A DNA stretch of 64,000 bases from Nepenthes gracilis. Its lineage: Eukaryota > Streptophyta > Magnoliopsida > Caryophyllales > Nepenthaceae. This document shows, one piece after another, positions 36,638 through 48,270 of the stretch. The stretch lies in the NCBI GenBank assembly GCA_033239525.1, contig BSYO01000003.1:5636001-5700000 (forward strand), written 5' to 3'. Positions within the stretch are counted from its first letter, which is position 1; each line of letters begins with the position of its first letter. Below the pieces are notes generated by a model, which worked only from the letters and a program-made list of their open reading frames with translations, made no database searches and was not told where the DNA came from. Position numbers and translations under genes: made by a program.

Positions 36638-37512
36638 GGAATGGGCGTTTAACCTTGCATGATTAATTGAACGTTTATAATCTATTGAAATTCAATTTCT
36701 CAAAATTATTATAGTTTATGAGAATTATATCGGCCCATATTTATTTAGTATGGTGTTAAAATTTGTAAAGAATCTCAATAGAATATTTGACTGAATAACT
36801 TTATTTTATTCAAAAAATAAATATATAAACATCTATATATAGTACTATACTGATTTATCAATTCTTGTAATAATATAAGAATTTGTATTATATTATTATC
36901 ATATTTTCTAGATTTGTAATTGAATTTATTAAATTATAAATTCTACCATAAAATCTCTTAAATTGTCAAAAATTTTGGAGAGTTATATCGTATCTATATT
37001 TCATTTTTAATCCTATCTAGTTCTTCCACAAATTGTGCAATTTATGGCCCAATTCAATTTTGACATTTTATTAAAAAAATTAAGAATTATGTATATATTA
37101 GGTTATATAAAAAAGCTTAAATATGTCTTACTCAATTTTCTATGGGTCAATAACACATTTTTTTTTTTTTTTGTTTTCTAATGAAGGCAAAAGAATTTTG
37201 CTTGCCCATTGATAAGATGAGAGAACATTTTGAGTATAAACTTACCACTAAAGTTTAGTCCCACCTCAAATTTTTTTTTATATATATTGAGGGAAAGAAA
37301 ATCAGCTTTATTAATAAAATTAATAGAAAAATACAAATTTTAGAAATACTTAACTTATGGCACCGGGCAATGTAACGGATACTAAAATATAAAATATTAT
37401 CACCATTAAAGTTTTAATGAGTACATAACATACCATTTTTATTTAATAATTATAGTAAGAATTCTATTTGTATATATCAAAAGACTTGCTATCCCTTTAG
37501 TTATATATTTTT
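36638..37512. other. AT-rich spacer upstream of the PPR gene
   Basis: Very AT-rich with a T-run at 37159-37171. The PPR promoter should lie at its left end, but no clear element is seen. Confidence 0.5.
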
Positions 37513-37517
37513 ACTAT

Positions 37518-38903
37518 TGATATATTCCTATTTTTAGATTGTGATACGGATTAGATAGTTTTTCGATTTTTATCGCATATCAAATTGGAGGCGGCCTAAT
37601 TTGCAGCACATCAAGATCTGTAATCATGCGCATCACAAATTATAAACGAAAGTGGTCGAGACTAATTGTGATTTACTCCCCAATTTATTATCTAACGCTC
37701 AAATCAGAAATATTTCTCAAGAAATAAAAAAATGCAAGAATGATGGTAAATAATATAAAATTGCACGAGAATAGAGGATGTGAGAGGAGGATAGGCTCCT
37801 ATTGGAGCGTCCGGCTGAAGGTCAGCTTGAAGGTGTGCCCGACTAAAAGGTGATTCACCATGGCGCACTTAGTAGGAAATGGCTCACTAGAGATACACTT
37901 GTAGAGAGTAGCTCACAGAGTGGAGGACTGAGCTCCTGTTGGCGCCCCCGGTTGAGAAGTAGCTTGAAATTATACCCAACTTAGAGGCGGCTCAATATAG
38001 GCGCACTTAGTAGGGAGTGACTCGCTAGAGTTACACTTATGAAAAGTGGCTCACATGGTCAAGGATTGAGCTCCTGTTGGCATACCTAGTCGAGGGCGGT
38101 CTGAAGGTGTACCCGATTGAGGGGCGGCTTACATGGATGCACTTAAGAAAAGTGGCTCACAGGGTAGAGGATTAAGCTCCTGTTGATGTACCAGATTAAC
38201 AGGCAGTTTAAAAATGTGCCCAATTGAACGGCGGCTCACTATGTGTACGAGAGAGTTGTACTTGGAAAGAAGAATTGGTTCTTTGCGTTTCTTCACGAAC
38301 ACTTGAGTCTCATCCGAGGATGTTTACCTACTAAGGGTCACTTCCTTTCAGGTGGCACTCTCCCTTGAGAGCTGCTCTCAAGGGGCATTATTGCTATTTA
38401 CCCCATCCTTTGTGGGTTGCCATCTCCCTTTAGGGTCTACTTCTCACCCAAAATCCTCTCCCTTTTCCTTGAAGAGTGAAAGAGTTTATAATGCGTCATA
38501 GGAAAAACTTTGGTGCCAAGACAGTTGACAGATGTCCCTCAGAGATTTGTCAATTGTTGAGAATATTGACGAGAGCCACCGTGTCAAATATTATCTTATT
38601 GTGATAAGGTGGCCGTGAGTGATCCCCTTATACAATTGTCAGGTAAATTCGGGCGGCTCTTTATACACACGTGTTCTAATCACTCTATTGGTTGCTTACC
38701 TGAGGGCTTTCTAAATTAGCCAACTAACGCTTATCTCTTTGGTCTTATCGCTCAATTGGCCTTACTCTGGTCACCATTATAGTCCTTGGGTTGGGTCGGA
38801 TGTGTCTTTTCGTTAGGGCTAGACCTGCCGCTTGTTGGGCCCCATATTATATTGACGATTGGGTCCGAATTTGTGCTGGCCTAGGATGCTATTAGACCCA
38901 CCA
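37518..38903 (-). repeat. Solo LTR of a Tat-like element (LTR2), with target-site duplication
   Basis: 1386 bp bounded by TG and CA and flanked on both sides by ACTAT (37513-37517 and 38904-38908), with no coding region. On the minus strand it begins TGGTGGGTCTAATAGCATCC, close to the LTR1 start, and near its far end carries TGATTTGAGCGTTAGA and TGATGCGCATGATTACAG, matching LTR1 and LTR3. A TATA box (minus GTATAAAG, 38658-38665) sits where LTR1 has one. It formed by recombination between the two LTRs of a full element. It contains the minisatellite at 37785-38250. Confidence 0.75.
37785..38250 (+). repeat. Tandem minisatellite, about 4 units, in LTR2
   Basis: Units start near 37785, 37922, 38061 and 38166. 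They share GAGGAYTGAGCTCCTGTTGG, then a GGCGGCTCA-like middle and a GGCGCACTTAGTAGG to GTGGCTCACAGGGT end. The first two are about 137-139 bp; the later ones are shorter through internal deletions. Confidence 0.85.
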
Positions 38904-38908
38904 ACTAT

Positions 38909-39945
38909 ATTTTAGGACATGCCTATGATAAAATTATTAAAGTATACAATTGATGTATTTTTTTACAATATCCAGCTTATTTTTGTTCATTTAAAATTGT
39001 GAAGAAACAATTACTATTTATGTAATTTGTGAAACAATTATAATAAATTGATAATAAAAATTACCCTAAATTAGAAACTAAAGTATTTTAATGTTTAATA
39101 TGTCTTGATATTATGACAAAAGCAATTATGATCGAGCTTGATATTTTAAAATCAAAATTCAGAATGAAATGTATAGAAATAAAATTTGAAATAAAATTAT
39201 TTTTTCGTTAATAAATTTCACCAGAGATATTTTTGTCAGGTGAAAAATCTCTCCACCAATCCTTTTTAGTTCCTTCTGTGCATAGTAGATATGACACTTT
39301 AGTTTCGCACTCGATCGTCCGTACAGATGGGAGTCACTAAATTCTCCCGCGTAGCGATTTGCGAAGTCGTAATCAATTGCGAAGTCGGAGCGGCACACGG
39401 TAACTGTTTGATTTTCGTTACCGAAATAAATGTTTTGATTTAGTTTTGGTTTGCTGCGTAAGTCTTGCATTAATAGGGTTTCAGATGCCAATCAATTTTC
39501 CCTGTTTCTCTCCCAGTATCACTATGGAGACTCATGCCATTTATTTTGGGGCAAGACAACAATAAATTGCTTACTTTTCAGTTATTACTAGTTATATGAG
39601 CTATATTTCCCCTTGCCACATGTATTGTTATGTTAAGTGAACCTTTATGTGATTCCAGTTTTCCCGGTAATCCAATTTTATTCCATTTTTTCTATGCAAA
39701 TGCAATTTCCATAATACTCTTAGACATGGAATTCCAAACATTTACCCTATGAATTCCAAACATCAGCAAGATCCTTCCATTGTTATCATATATGGACGCG
39801 TAATCTGGGACAGACAATATCTGACACTGACACTCTTTGTATACTCGTGGACATGTACATTTTGGATTTATATTTGGTTAATACCAGCTAGAGAAGCTTT
39901 TTGGCTCTTTTTTAATTTTCAAAATAAAATATTATCTCTTTAAAT
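38909..39945. other. Spacer between two LTRs
   Basis: AT-rich. A 110-codon frame at 39491-39159 (-) is present but matches nothing recognisable. No gene is called. Confidence 0.45.
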
Positions 39946-40320
39946 AAATTTAATAGGTCCAATATCTCATATATCAGCCCAAAAAAGGCCCAGGTAGAAG
40001 ACCAGCCTCAGAGCAGCCTAAGGCCCAAACGGGATGCTTGGCAGGGCGCACTCTTTTCTCAAAGCCGTCCCCTAGCCGAGCAATCTCTAAGCGGCCGCTT
40101 GGTCATACGCATCTAAACACTCAATTCCACAATATACATCTACACATTATTTGCTTATTTTTGCACTTTTTCATTCGTTGGGAAAAATTTATAAATTGAG
40201 TATTGGAGGATAAATCGGGAAGCGAGTTCCGTCAATCCTCTAGCCTCTTATTTGTTTATTGTGTTGCGCAAGATCCAGATTAACAATACGGGAACCTGAC
40301 CGGCTCCAATTCGATCCGCC
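39946..40320 (+). repeat. LTR fragment, Tat-like (LTR3), opposite orientation
   Basis: On the plus strand it carries TTGAGTATTGGAGGATAAATC, CCTCTTATTTGTTTATTGTG, TTGCGCAAGATCCAGA and CCGGCTCCAATTCGATCC, in the same order as the R-U5 part of LTR1 read on the minus strand. It is therefore an LTR end of the same lineage in plus orientation. The left (U3) end is not definable and no primer-binding site follows, so it is truncated. Confidence 0.55.
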
Positions 40321-42400
40321 AAAAAAAGATTGAATAGCCTATTATTATATGCATTAAAAATTTATGCAGATTTTTAGAATCATCATATTATTATAAAATT
40401 TCATAATGTGAAGAAAATATCATAAACATACATGAATTAATGCCTAAATTTTTTTCTTGAATAACTTGAAACCGGCTTTTTTTCTTTCACCCTTGTTTTT
40501 CTTCCATCACCAGAGGGTATAGAATTTGTGAGAGAAGTTCAATTTCTATTTGATTTTTCTAAAAGTCCCTCTTTAAATTCATATTTGATTTAAAGTTAAG
40601 AAAATTTCCCATTTCAAATCTTAAAACGGCCATATAATTTAGAAAAAAATTGCCAATTAAATCTCATAAATAAATGATAGGTAATTCCATTATTTATAAT
40701 ATAAAAAGAGAGTTGATCCCTTAATTACGTAAATACCCTTTCTTTCATTAAATAATGATCTAATTAACGAAATAATTTTTGTAATAAAATATAATAAATC
40801 GTATGGGATTACAATATTTAATCATCTTAATAAATTACTAATTATGTATCACGTTTTGTGGAGTAATTCTTACAAAAACAAATCCAAAAAGTTTCTTATT
40901 TGAGAGACATGGCTCTTCGAATACATTCTTCAATCCCTTTACCTGTGAAAACCAGAGTGAAAGCTTGTAGTTGTCTAAAATACTTCCAACTGAATGCTAG
41001 AGCGTGAAAAATATTAGAAGAGTGTTGCCGTAGTTATTTTCCATTGACCAAGAGAAGAGATAGAGTGAAAGAGCTTTCATGGTCCATCAATATCCATTTG
41101 CATGGGTTTGGAGTTTTGGTGGCTTAGTTACTTTAAAATCGTGTTAGTTTATCCATTATATTCGTATATCAACAAAAAATCATTGTTTTTGGTTAACATG
41201 TCCCCAAATTGTTGTGTCTCCTTGTCTTTATTATGCCTGTGTATTGTGTTTTAATTCATTCCCGTATAAGTCTCGTATCGAGTTGATATGTTATCTAATA
41301 GCACACTTGATGTTGTGCAACAATTCGCCTGAGCAAACACATTTTTTGAGGGGTGCATGATGGTTACATGTGTCTGTATAGGCAAGATTTCAATGTCTGA
41401 TGTACTCTTGAAAGGTTCACGTGCGTGGATCTCAGTTGTGTTTGCACTTAATAAGCGCATGTGACTTGCTAATAGGGGCCACTTGTGAACGACACACGCG
41501 TGTTGGAACGATTTTAGGGGAATTTTGAGAGCATTTTGAACACAAGGAGTGTCGCAAGAAAGAAAGAAGATAAAAAGGGAAAAAAATGAAAGATTTAGAC
41601 ATCTGCTCGAGGTCCGATTCAAATTCCACTCTACAGCAAGTGCAGGCATGTTGTTCTAGCTTCAATTGTAAGATGTAGTACTAATTGGTTGCTCTTTTTT
41701 CTCATTGTACCTTACTATTGTCAAGTGTTAGGTGTGTTAAAATTTGTTTTAACTAATTTATCACACTAGCCATTGTAAAGGACTATTGGAGGGGATTATC
41801 TGTAATACATCTTTATAGTGGAGATTATTTAGATGAAGTGTCCTATAGTTTTTTTCTTGATTAAAAAGAGTTTCTGTGTTAAATTAATTATGCAACTTGA
41901 ATATTTTATTACTTCTTATTCCTTTGGTTCAATTGAGAGAAAAATGTGGCTGATATTTGATAGAGAATTTAGGTTTTCCAACTATGCAAATCCCATCAAG
42001 ATTGTTTTTGGTTAACATGTCCCTAAATTATTGTGTCATCATGTCTATGTTTATATTCCATATCCGTGTCTATACTTCTTAGATAAGAGGTCTAGTTACC
42101 ATAACCCCAACCACCTGTTTCATATTCAACTATTGGAATAATACTGCATTATTCCAATAACTTATCTAATATATAGGCCAATATAATTTGATCACTAATA
42201 CCACCATAGTTGATTGATGTGTTCCAATCCGATCCATGTGGCTGAGATAGGGAAATTGAGCCACTTCAAGGATCTCAATCCCTCACTCACCTGCTGGATA
42301 TGCTTTTGACAAGGAATTGGGAGTCTCTGCAGCCATTTCTATGATGCAAAATGTTAGAGACATTTGTCTAATTTCCAGATATTCCACACTCATACGTATT
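40321..42400. other. AT-rich spacer with a direct repeat of about 60 bp
   Basis: TTTTTGGTTAACATGTCCC plus the following 30-50 bp occurs at 41186-41240 and again at 42004-42060. Between them lies a block with open frames on the minus strand (41649-41251) that matches no known protein. A 32-codon frame at 40909 is not supported. Confidence 0.45.
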
Positions 42401-42409
42401 ATTATATCA

Positions 42410-43330
42410 ATGCCGGGTTGTGGGTTATCGGTTTAAAATCCGTTCGCCCGCCTCTCCGGCCGCTCGAGCTCGTCCAAAGCCTTCCCTCGCCATGAGCTCG
42501 ATACACGCTCGAGCGCAAAAACGGTAGGATGGCCGCCGCTTTAGCCGCCGAGCCGAAAATCCAAGAGGGTGCCCGCCATCGGCTGCCTTTCTTCTCAGCT
42601 CCGCTGAGCGCTTCTGGCAACGGGCAGAATTTTTGAACAACTTTTTGCACCCTGTATAAATGTTTTTTGAAACCCGAAGCACGCCAGATTCTCTATTGAT
42701 ACCTTGAGGAGCCGTTAAACTTGAGAAGAAAGCCTTTCATGCTTGATTGACTTAGATTCTCTTGAGAAAACCAAATGTTACAACTTTGAACTCCATGTTC
42801 TAAAGAGTTTTCTTATCTCTTTTCCTTTTCCATTTAACCTTTCCCATCCTTCTACCTTCGTGGAGACGTTGGTTCGTGAAGAAGGAGATCTGATGGTGGT
42901 TGGCTATTCAAGTGATACGAGAGGGAAGATTGACGTGAAGACCGAAAAGTGTCCGGTTCCGTTGCCGCGGGCAAATCCAAAGAGTTCCTTGGTAGGGATC
43001 ACGTGACGGGAGTAAGTCGGCCAGGTTAGCGCATCGTTACCACCCCTGCCCTATAAGTTAATTTTTATAGTAAGATTTCGCTTCCTGGCCGTTGAAGCCG
43101 GAATGTTTTTCGATACCGTGGTATCGAAGCCACTTCGTCCACCAAAATCGCGTCTTTATCTTTATTGCTTATAATTATTTGTATCGCGCGCCTTGTTATC
43201 TCGTTAGATCTAATTAAATATCCTTTACGCCAGACGGATATTTATTTATCGTTCTTTTCGCTTATAATTTTTCGGGGTCGAAATTTGATTGTTCACGTTA
43301 GCACAAAACGTGATTTTTCACAAAAGATAC
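42410..43330 (+). repeat. CpG-rich island, possible LTR and leader with a tRNA-Met-like primer-binding site
   Basis: GC- and CpG-rich DNA in AT-rich surroundings. GTATAAATG at 42654 is a candidate core promoter. At about 43121 TGGTATCGAAGCCA resembles the initiator-tRNA-Met primer-binding site (TGGTATCAGAGCCA) of Ty1/copia and pararetroelements, with two mismatches. An 87-codon frame (42743-43006) has no recognised match. CCAATAACTTATCTAA occurs on both sides, at 42154 and 43330. No coding part of an element follows, so the call stays tentative. Confidence 0.35.
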
Positions 43331-43733
43331 CAATAACTTATCTAAACCTTTTTCTTCCCTCATTTAACCCATGAAATTGATTGGACTTGTATTTTTTTGG
43401 CATCTGAAGTGCCTCCTTATATTTTGAGTTACTTCTCAAGGAAAAATGCCTTTTCACTAGACATGAAGAAATTAATGGACTAATGGTTGCATCCCAATCC
43501 TTTGACTTCTGCTGAAACTTTCCAGTGGTATTTCTGATAAGCAGGGCATTTGTTTAAATCAATTAACTTTTTCAGTGTGGGAAGATGAATTTTGTCCTCC
43601 CTTTTTGAAGAATAGAGAACATCTCAATAGTTAGAGTATCGTATTTAAATGGTGAAAAATAAAAATGTGCACTTTTTGGCACTCATAATCAAGTTTTTAT
43701 AGATTTATTTGAGATGGAGAAAAATAACCTAGT

Positions 43734-44269
43734 TCAAGGTTTTACAATAATCCCTCCACATTTGCACTTCCCAACAACACATTTTTTGGGTCCACAGTTA
43801 GTTCTTGGACATTTGCTTTCACATGTACGATTATCAGGACATTGTATATGAATAGATGCAGCCAGAGAGCAATCAGGTTCCCGTGCAAAAGAAGCAGGAG
43901 GACACTTGCATTTTCCATGCACACAGAAAGGGGCCGGACACAATATTCGGCAGTCATATGGACTGGAACATTGCAGTGGCAGACTTGCAGCAGGTTCTGG
44001 TGCCAAATCAGTTTCAGGGCAAACACACATTCCAAGATTGCAAAGGGGGCTTTGACACTTCGTTTCTTTGCAGTCATTTGCACTGAAACATTGTGTTGGG
44101 ATCACTGCATCCGCTCCTGGAACCAGTGATATTAGAAAACCTGCCACAAATTTCTATCAGTTGGACCATTAGAAAGGGGGAAGAGGGGGAGGAGTGAGTG
44201 AGGGAGATTACCAAATGCAGTAGCCAAGAGGACTACCAAGCATGCTGATTTGAACAAAATGTACTTCAT
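43734..44269 (-). CDS. Secreted cysteine-rich protein with three tandem six-cysteine modules (defensin/NCR-like)
   Basis: Predicted exons on the minus strand: 44269-44212 and 44140-43734, giving about 154 aa. Exon 1 encodes most of a signal peptide (MKYILFKSACLVVLLATAF) and the cleavage region follows in exon 2 near GADA. The mature part has three modules: C-x5-C-x4-C-x4-C-x4-C-x-C, C-x5-C-x3-C-x4-C-x4-C-x-C, and C-x5-C-x3-C-x4-C-x4-C-x4-C-x-C, separated by Pro/Ala/Ser-rich linkers. The spacing fits the six-cysteine class of defensin-like and nodule-specific cysteine-rich peptides, and the intron at the signal-peptide end is typical of them. It probably acts outside the cell or in the secretory pathway; its role (antimicrobial, signalling or other) cannot be told. 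Three modules in one chain is unusual, as most family members carry one. Confidence 0.8.
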
Positions 44270-44350
44270 TTCTCTAGATCTTATCTGGAAACAAGCAAGG
44301 GATTTGTGGGATTCACTTCAAGTTGTGGTCCCTAAGGCTTCCTCTTTCTG

Positions 44351-44361
44351 TTATTTATAGA
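44351..44361 (-). promoter_or_regulatory. TATA box of the cysteine-rich protein gene
   Basis: Minus-strand CTATAAATA about 85 bp upstream of the ATG at 44269, at normal spacing for a short leader. Confidence 0.65.
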
Positions 44362-44999
44362 GGAGTTGTCCCCTTTTTTTGGTTAAAAATTCAGTGCACC
44401 CAGCAAATTGAAAGTTTTCCATATAGAGCAATCTTCTCTTTTTTTTTTTTTTTTTTTTTTTGCAAGGAAATCTAATTAAGGTGGTGAATTTTTTTCTGTA
44501 AGTGTTTGTCTTTCCGAATTTGAAAATGAATTCAATATTTACTCTACAAGTTGAATTCAGTCTATTTTTGGAAGTGAATTTGTTGGGCTAATTTAGTTCC
44601 AATATAGAGAAAACCTTTTCTGTTCTTGAATTACTAGCAGCATATTTGTTTGTAATTGGGCTGGACAAATTTAAAAAAGTGGTGATGCTCTGTGTTATGC
44701 CTTCTCTTTTCAGTCTCATCTATTCCTTGTGTGGTAGTTGTATATTTGTTTGGTTCAAAATTTCTACCGAAATAAGTGGCTTCTGATTTTTTTCCCTTTT
44801 GTCCTTTAATGTGGGCACTATTCCTTTTGGTCAATCTCTGAGTTTTTGGTCTGCAGATTTGCAATCATTGTTATCTGCAGCTCATTTTCTAGTTTGCTTC
44901 GCTAGATTAGATTTTTGAGGCAGCTCAATGTGTTGTGTGATTCATGAAAGTTGAATTATTGCCTTGTTTTAGAAGCTAGAGTCTTATCTGTGATATTGC
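44362..44999. other. Upstream spacer with a T-run
   Basis: A poly-T run of about 23 bp lies at 44439-44461. Otherwise no gene or element is recognised. Confidence 0.5.
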
Positions 45000-45260
45000 T
45001 GTTGGAATCACTCCCGTGTGGAAGTCCTTAGGACTTGGACGGAGCACGAATGTGTTAGGAGGAAGGAATTCCGGTCAACAGAGTTGACCGGAGTCTTCTG
45101 GACGGTCAACTCTTCCAGTCAATACGTTGACCGTCGTAAGTTGTGAGTCGTCTGAAGAAGCGAGACGGGCTACTTCGACCGGTCAACGGTGTGGTTGACC
45201 AACCAATATGAAACGACGGACAACAAAGTTGACATGCACTGTTTCTGTGCATTGAACCTT
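45000..45260 (+). repeat. Possible LTR start with a W-box cluster
   Basis: TGTTGGAATCACTCCCG at 45000 looks like an LTR start (TGTTGGAA). Within 45073-45233 there are eight TTGAC/GTCAA cores, several paired as palindromes such as GGTCAACAGAGTTGACC. The right end is not definable and no target-site duplication was found. Confidence 0.35.
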
Positions 45261-45339
45261 AGACAAACATGTATGATTGGTTGTACTAATAGTAAACTCT
45301 CGTATTGAAAGTATTACATATCAAAAAGTAAAAAAAGAC

Positions 45340-47230
45340 TTATGGTTATTCTTTGTCTTGAATCTAGTGATTCTGTTGACTAGTTTGTTAATTGGTTGGC
45401 TCATTTGATTGTAAATCCATATAATAGGGGAAAACCTAAGAGTAGTGGAGGTGGTCAATTTCAAAAATTAGTTTTGCTGTGAAAGAAAGTTTCCGGGGAT
45501 TTAATTCAACGTTCATTTGTTAACAAACTTAAATTGAAGTTGTTCAAATCATATCCTTTGATTTTGCATATTCATTGATGCAAGAATTAAATTGAAAACA
45601 TAAACTTGTAATATTTCATTTTATTGCTTCAGTTTACCCCATTGAAGAGTGCACCCAACAAACTTATGAGCGTTATATTCTTACTTGCATTATCTTAATC
45701 TTTACTGCAGTTTTAATTTGGTTTTGCAGGAATTGCTGCATAATCTGGAGAGCATGCGATATCTCTGTGACGAACATGTGGGGCCTGCTTGTGGTTGCAG
45801 AGTTGTGCTCCATATATTCATGAGAGAGTCAGTGCAGTTTTAGGTAGTCATGCAGTTCACGTGGTCGTCCCCTTGCCCCTCACGCCATCAGCATGCTTGT
45901 GGAGTGGAGTAATTCTCATTTCTTGCTTTTTCTGGGCCCTGAAATAGTTGGAATTGCAGGTTTCTAAATCATCACATTTCTTGATCTATTGAAATGCCCT
46001 TAAATCTACTTTTAAATAAGAGAACGTACAATATTTTTTTCCCATTAGTTATCTTGGAAAATTGGTTGGAAAATAGCATGTATACAGCATATGTGCAGAT
46101 ATAATAGCATGTGTTGTTAAGAGAGTAAGCGTTAAAAATTTACCAAAATAAGTGGTGAAAGTCCGTTGTATTAAACATGAGTGAAGTTGAATTTACCACC
46201 CAGACAGAAAAAAAAAAACTGACCAAAAAATTCCCAACTAAAAGAAAGTTGAATTTTTTACCCGATATATGAAAAGTACGTACTTAACGGAGTAAATGAA
46301 GAGGACAAAGAGTCTTCGGCTCTGGATGGAACTTCTTATCATAGTCTAATTCCAATTGCTAGATTAAACAGGTCATAAGTTTTGCCAAAATATTAATAGT
46401 ATTGCAATCAATGAGTATCTGGGGTCTAGCATTTACGGTTCCATTGAATGAAGCTTTGAGCAAATCCATTTATCTTATTGGATTAATTAAGATTGATGGG
46501 TATTATTACCCGAATAACTGGTAAACCACCCATGGGATAAAATGTGGAAACTCCTAATAACTTCTATTTCTCATTTTTTGGGCCCTGAAAGAACCATTGC
46601 ATAAATCATCAACCTTGAGGTTGAAACCGGAGAAATTACTTTTAAACCAACCTAGAGTGGAAGTTAAGAAACCAACATTAGTTGGAAAAAACTAAATAGC
46701 ATTATCCATAGGTGCAGATATAATTTTCCTGGGGTTGTTAAGATAACTTTCGTTAAATTTACCATAAAAGGGAGGTAATCCTCCGAGAAAGGGAGACTTT
46801 GAATTTACCACCCAGACAGAAAACTCTCTCTTCTCCAAAAAATTACTATCTAAAAGAGAACAAAATTTATCTTCCCTTTACTCTGAAAAAAAAAAAAACG
46901 GAGTAAATGAAGAGGACAAAGAGTCTTTGGGGATTTAACTTTATCATAGTCTAATTCCAATTGCTAGATTAAACAGGTCTTGAGTTCAAAAGAAAAAACT
47001 ACCAAGTAATCATCCCTATCCACCACTGCAGATCTGGGGTCCACATTACCATATCCGTCTAAACTCCATACTTATCCGCAAATTAAGATATTCTGCAAAA
47101 CAGAGATGATCATAATCAGTTGGATTTCATGATATATGTAATAAAGTATATTTATGGCAAGTCTGGGAAGTGTAATATCAAATCCCCCTCTTCCCCCAAC
47201 TACTTCCTCTGTAATTGTTTGGCCCTTATA
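45340..47230 (+). repeat. Duplicated block, copy A
   Basis: Blocks of this region reappear in the same order at 48530-51065. The best conserved are 46348-46495 (against 50786-50925) and 47085-47222 (against 50920-51062), nearly identical. It also has an internal tandem copy: 46035-46350 resembles 46670-46970 (CACCCAGACAGAAA, GGAGTAAATGAAGAGGACAA and AATTGCTAGATTAAACAGGT in both). No gene is recognised in it. Confidence 0.75.
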
Positions 47231-48270
47231 AGCTTGAAATGTGTCCCAATTAATCCAGCCTGGTGGTTGCCGCCCACGAACCGCCAAGTCATGAACGCAA
47301 CCGGCGAGCCGCCGCCGGCAGAGCAAAATCGCTCGCTTCATCTTCCTCGATGGTTTTGTAACCATTTGGGCGCTTAACTCGTAATCAGTCAAACATTTAG
47401 CGTCCATTGGGCAAGAGCGATAACTCTCCCATTGGGAAAGCACCAATCACTTGGGCAGCCATAACGTAAACGCCGTTGAGGCGTGATGGCATTTTTACTA
47501 TAAATTGAGCACTCGCTTAAACCGCATCCAACTCAAGATTACAACATCTAAACGAGCAAGAAATATCCAAAAGACGGAAAATGGCCCTAATCGAACGTCC
47601 AAAACGTAACACCAAATGGCGGAGGTATATTAATCGATTTTAAATTTCAAAGTATCATGGTAGCTTTAGCCACATAAATTTCTAACATTTTTGATGTAGA
47701 AATGCTTCAACTCTACCTTTGTTGTTCTTGTTTTTCCTGCTTTTTTCCGAAATCGAAAAACCAAAGTCTTCGCTTTTTTGAAGATTCGGTTCAAACGAAG
47801 AATCGAAAATCGGCTGAAATTAAATTTCCAAAATTTCCATATATTTTTCATCATTTATGGTGTTCGTATGGTGCCATACTTGAATCGGTCCTAATTCTGG
47901 TCGAAGTATTCGCTGTCGTCGCGAAACCGACGAAGGACGATTTACTGAATAACGCTGTCAGTTTTGCTTTACAGCTTATAAACGCCGCTGCTTTTTGCTT
48001 TGGTTTTAAGTTTCTAAACGACGCACAAGGCTTAACGAATTCTTTTTAAAACGACGCTGCTTTTGCTACAGTTCTTAAAAAAATTTATCATATATCGGTT
48101 TTTGGGCCGATTTCTTCTCGCCCAATATCGCTAACGCTGCCCATGAGATTTGCCCGTTATCGAGCAAAACGGAAATTAAAACGGACGCTACGGACGCTGC
48201 TTCGAACCCGGATGCAGAGGAAGAAGGAGCGGCCTCTCGTATTGAAATTTCTTTCCGCATTTAAATTGTT
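47231..48270. other. CpG-bearing island between the duplicated blocks
   Basis: Locally GC- and CpG-rich, with CTATAAATTGAG near 47500 as a possible core promoter. AACGACGCTGCTTTTGCT (about 48051) has a diverged partner AACGCCGCTGCTTTTTGCT (about 47981). Open frames (47446-47072 on minus, 47702-48049 on plus, 48260-48075 on minus) match nothing recognisable. It could be an unidentified element or a gene remnant. Confidence 0.35.

Noticed and set aside
39159..39491. 110-codon minus-strand frame
   Set aside because: Composition is ordinary, no motif or family is recognised, and no promoter or splice context supports it.
41251..41649. 132-codon minus-strand frame
   Set aside because: It lies between direct repeats in non-coding-looking DNA and has no recognisable domain.
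45721..45842. Apparent exon after a good acceptor (ELLHNLESMRYL...)
   Set aside because: No matching upstream exon or family was found, and copy B of the block does not preserve the frame.
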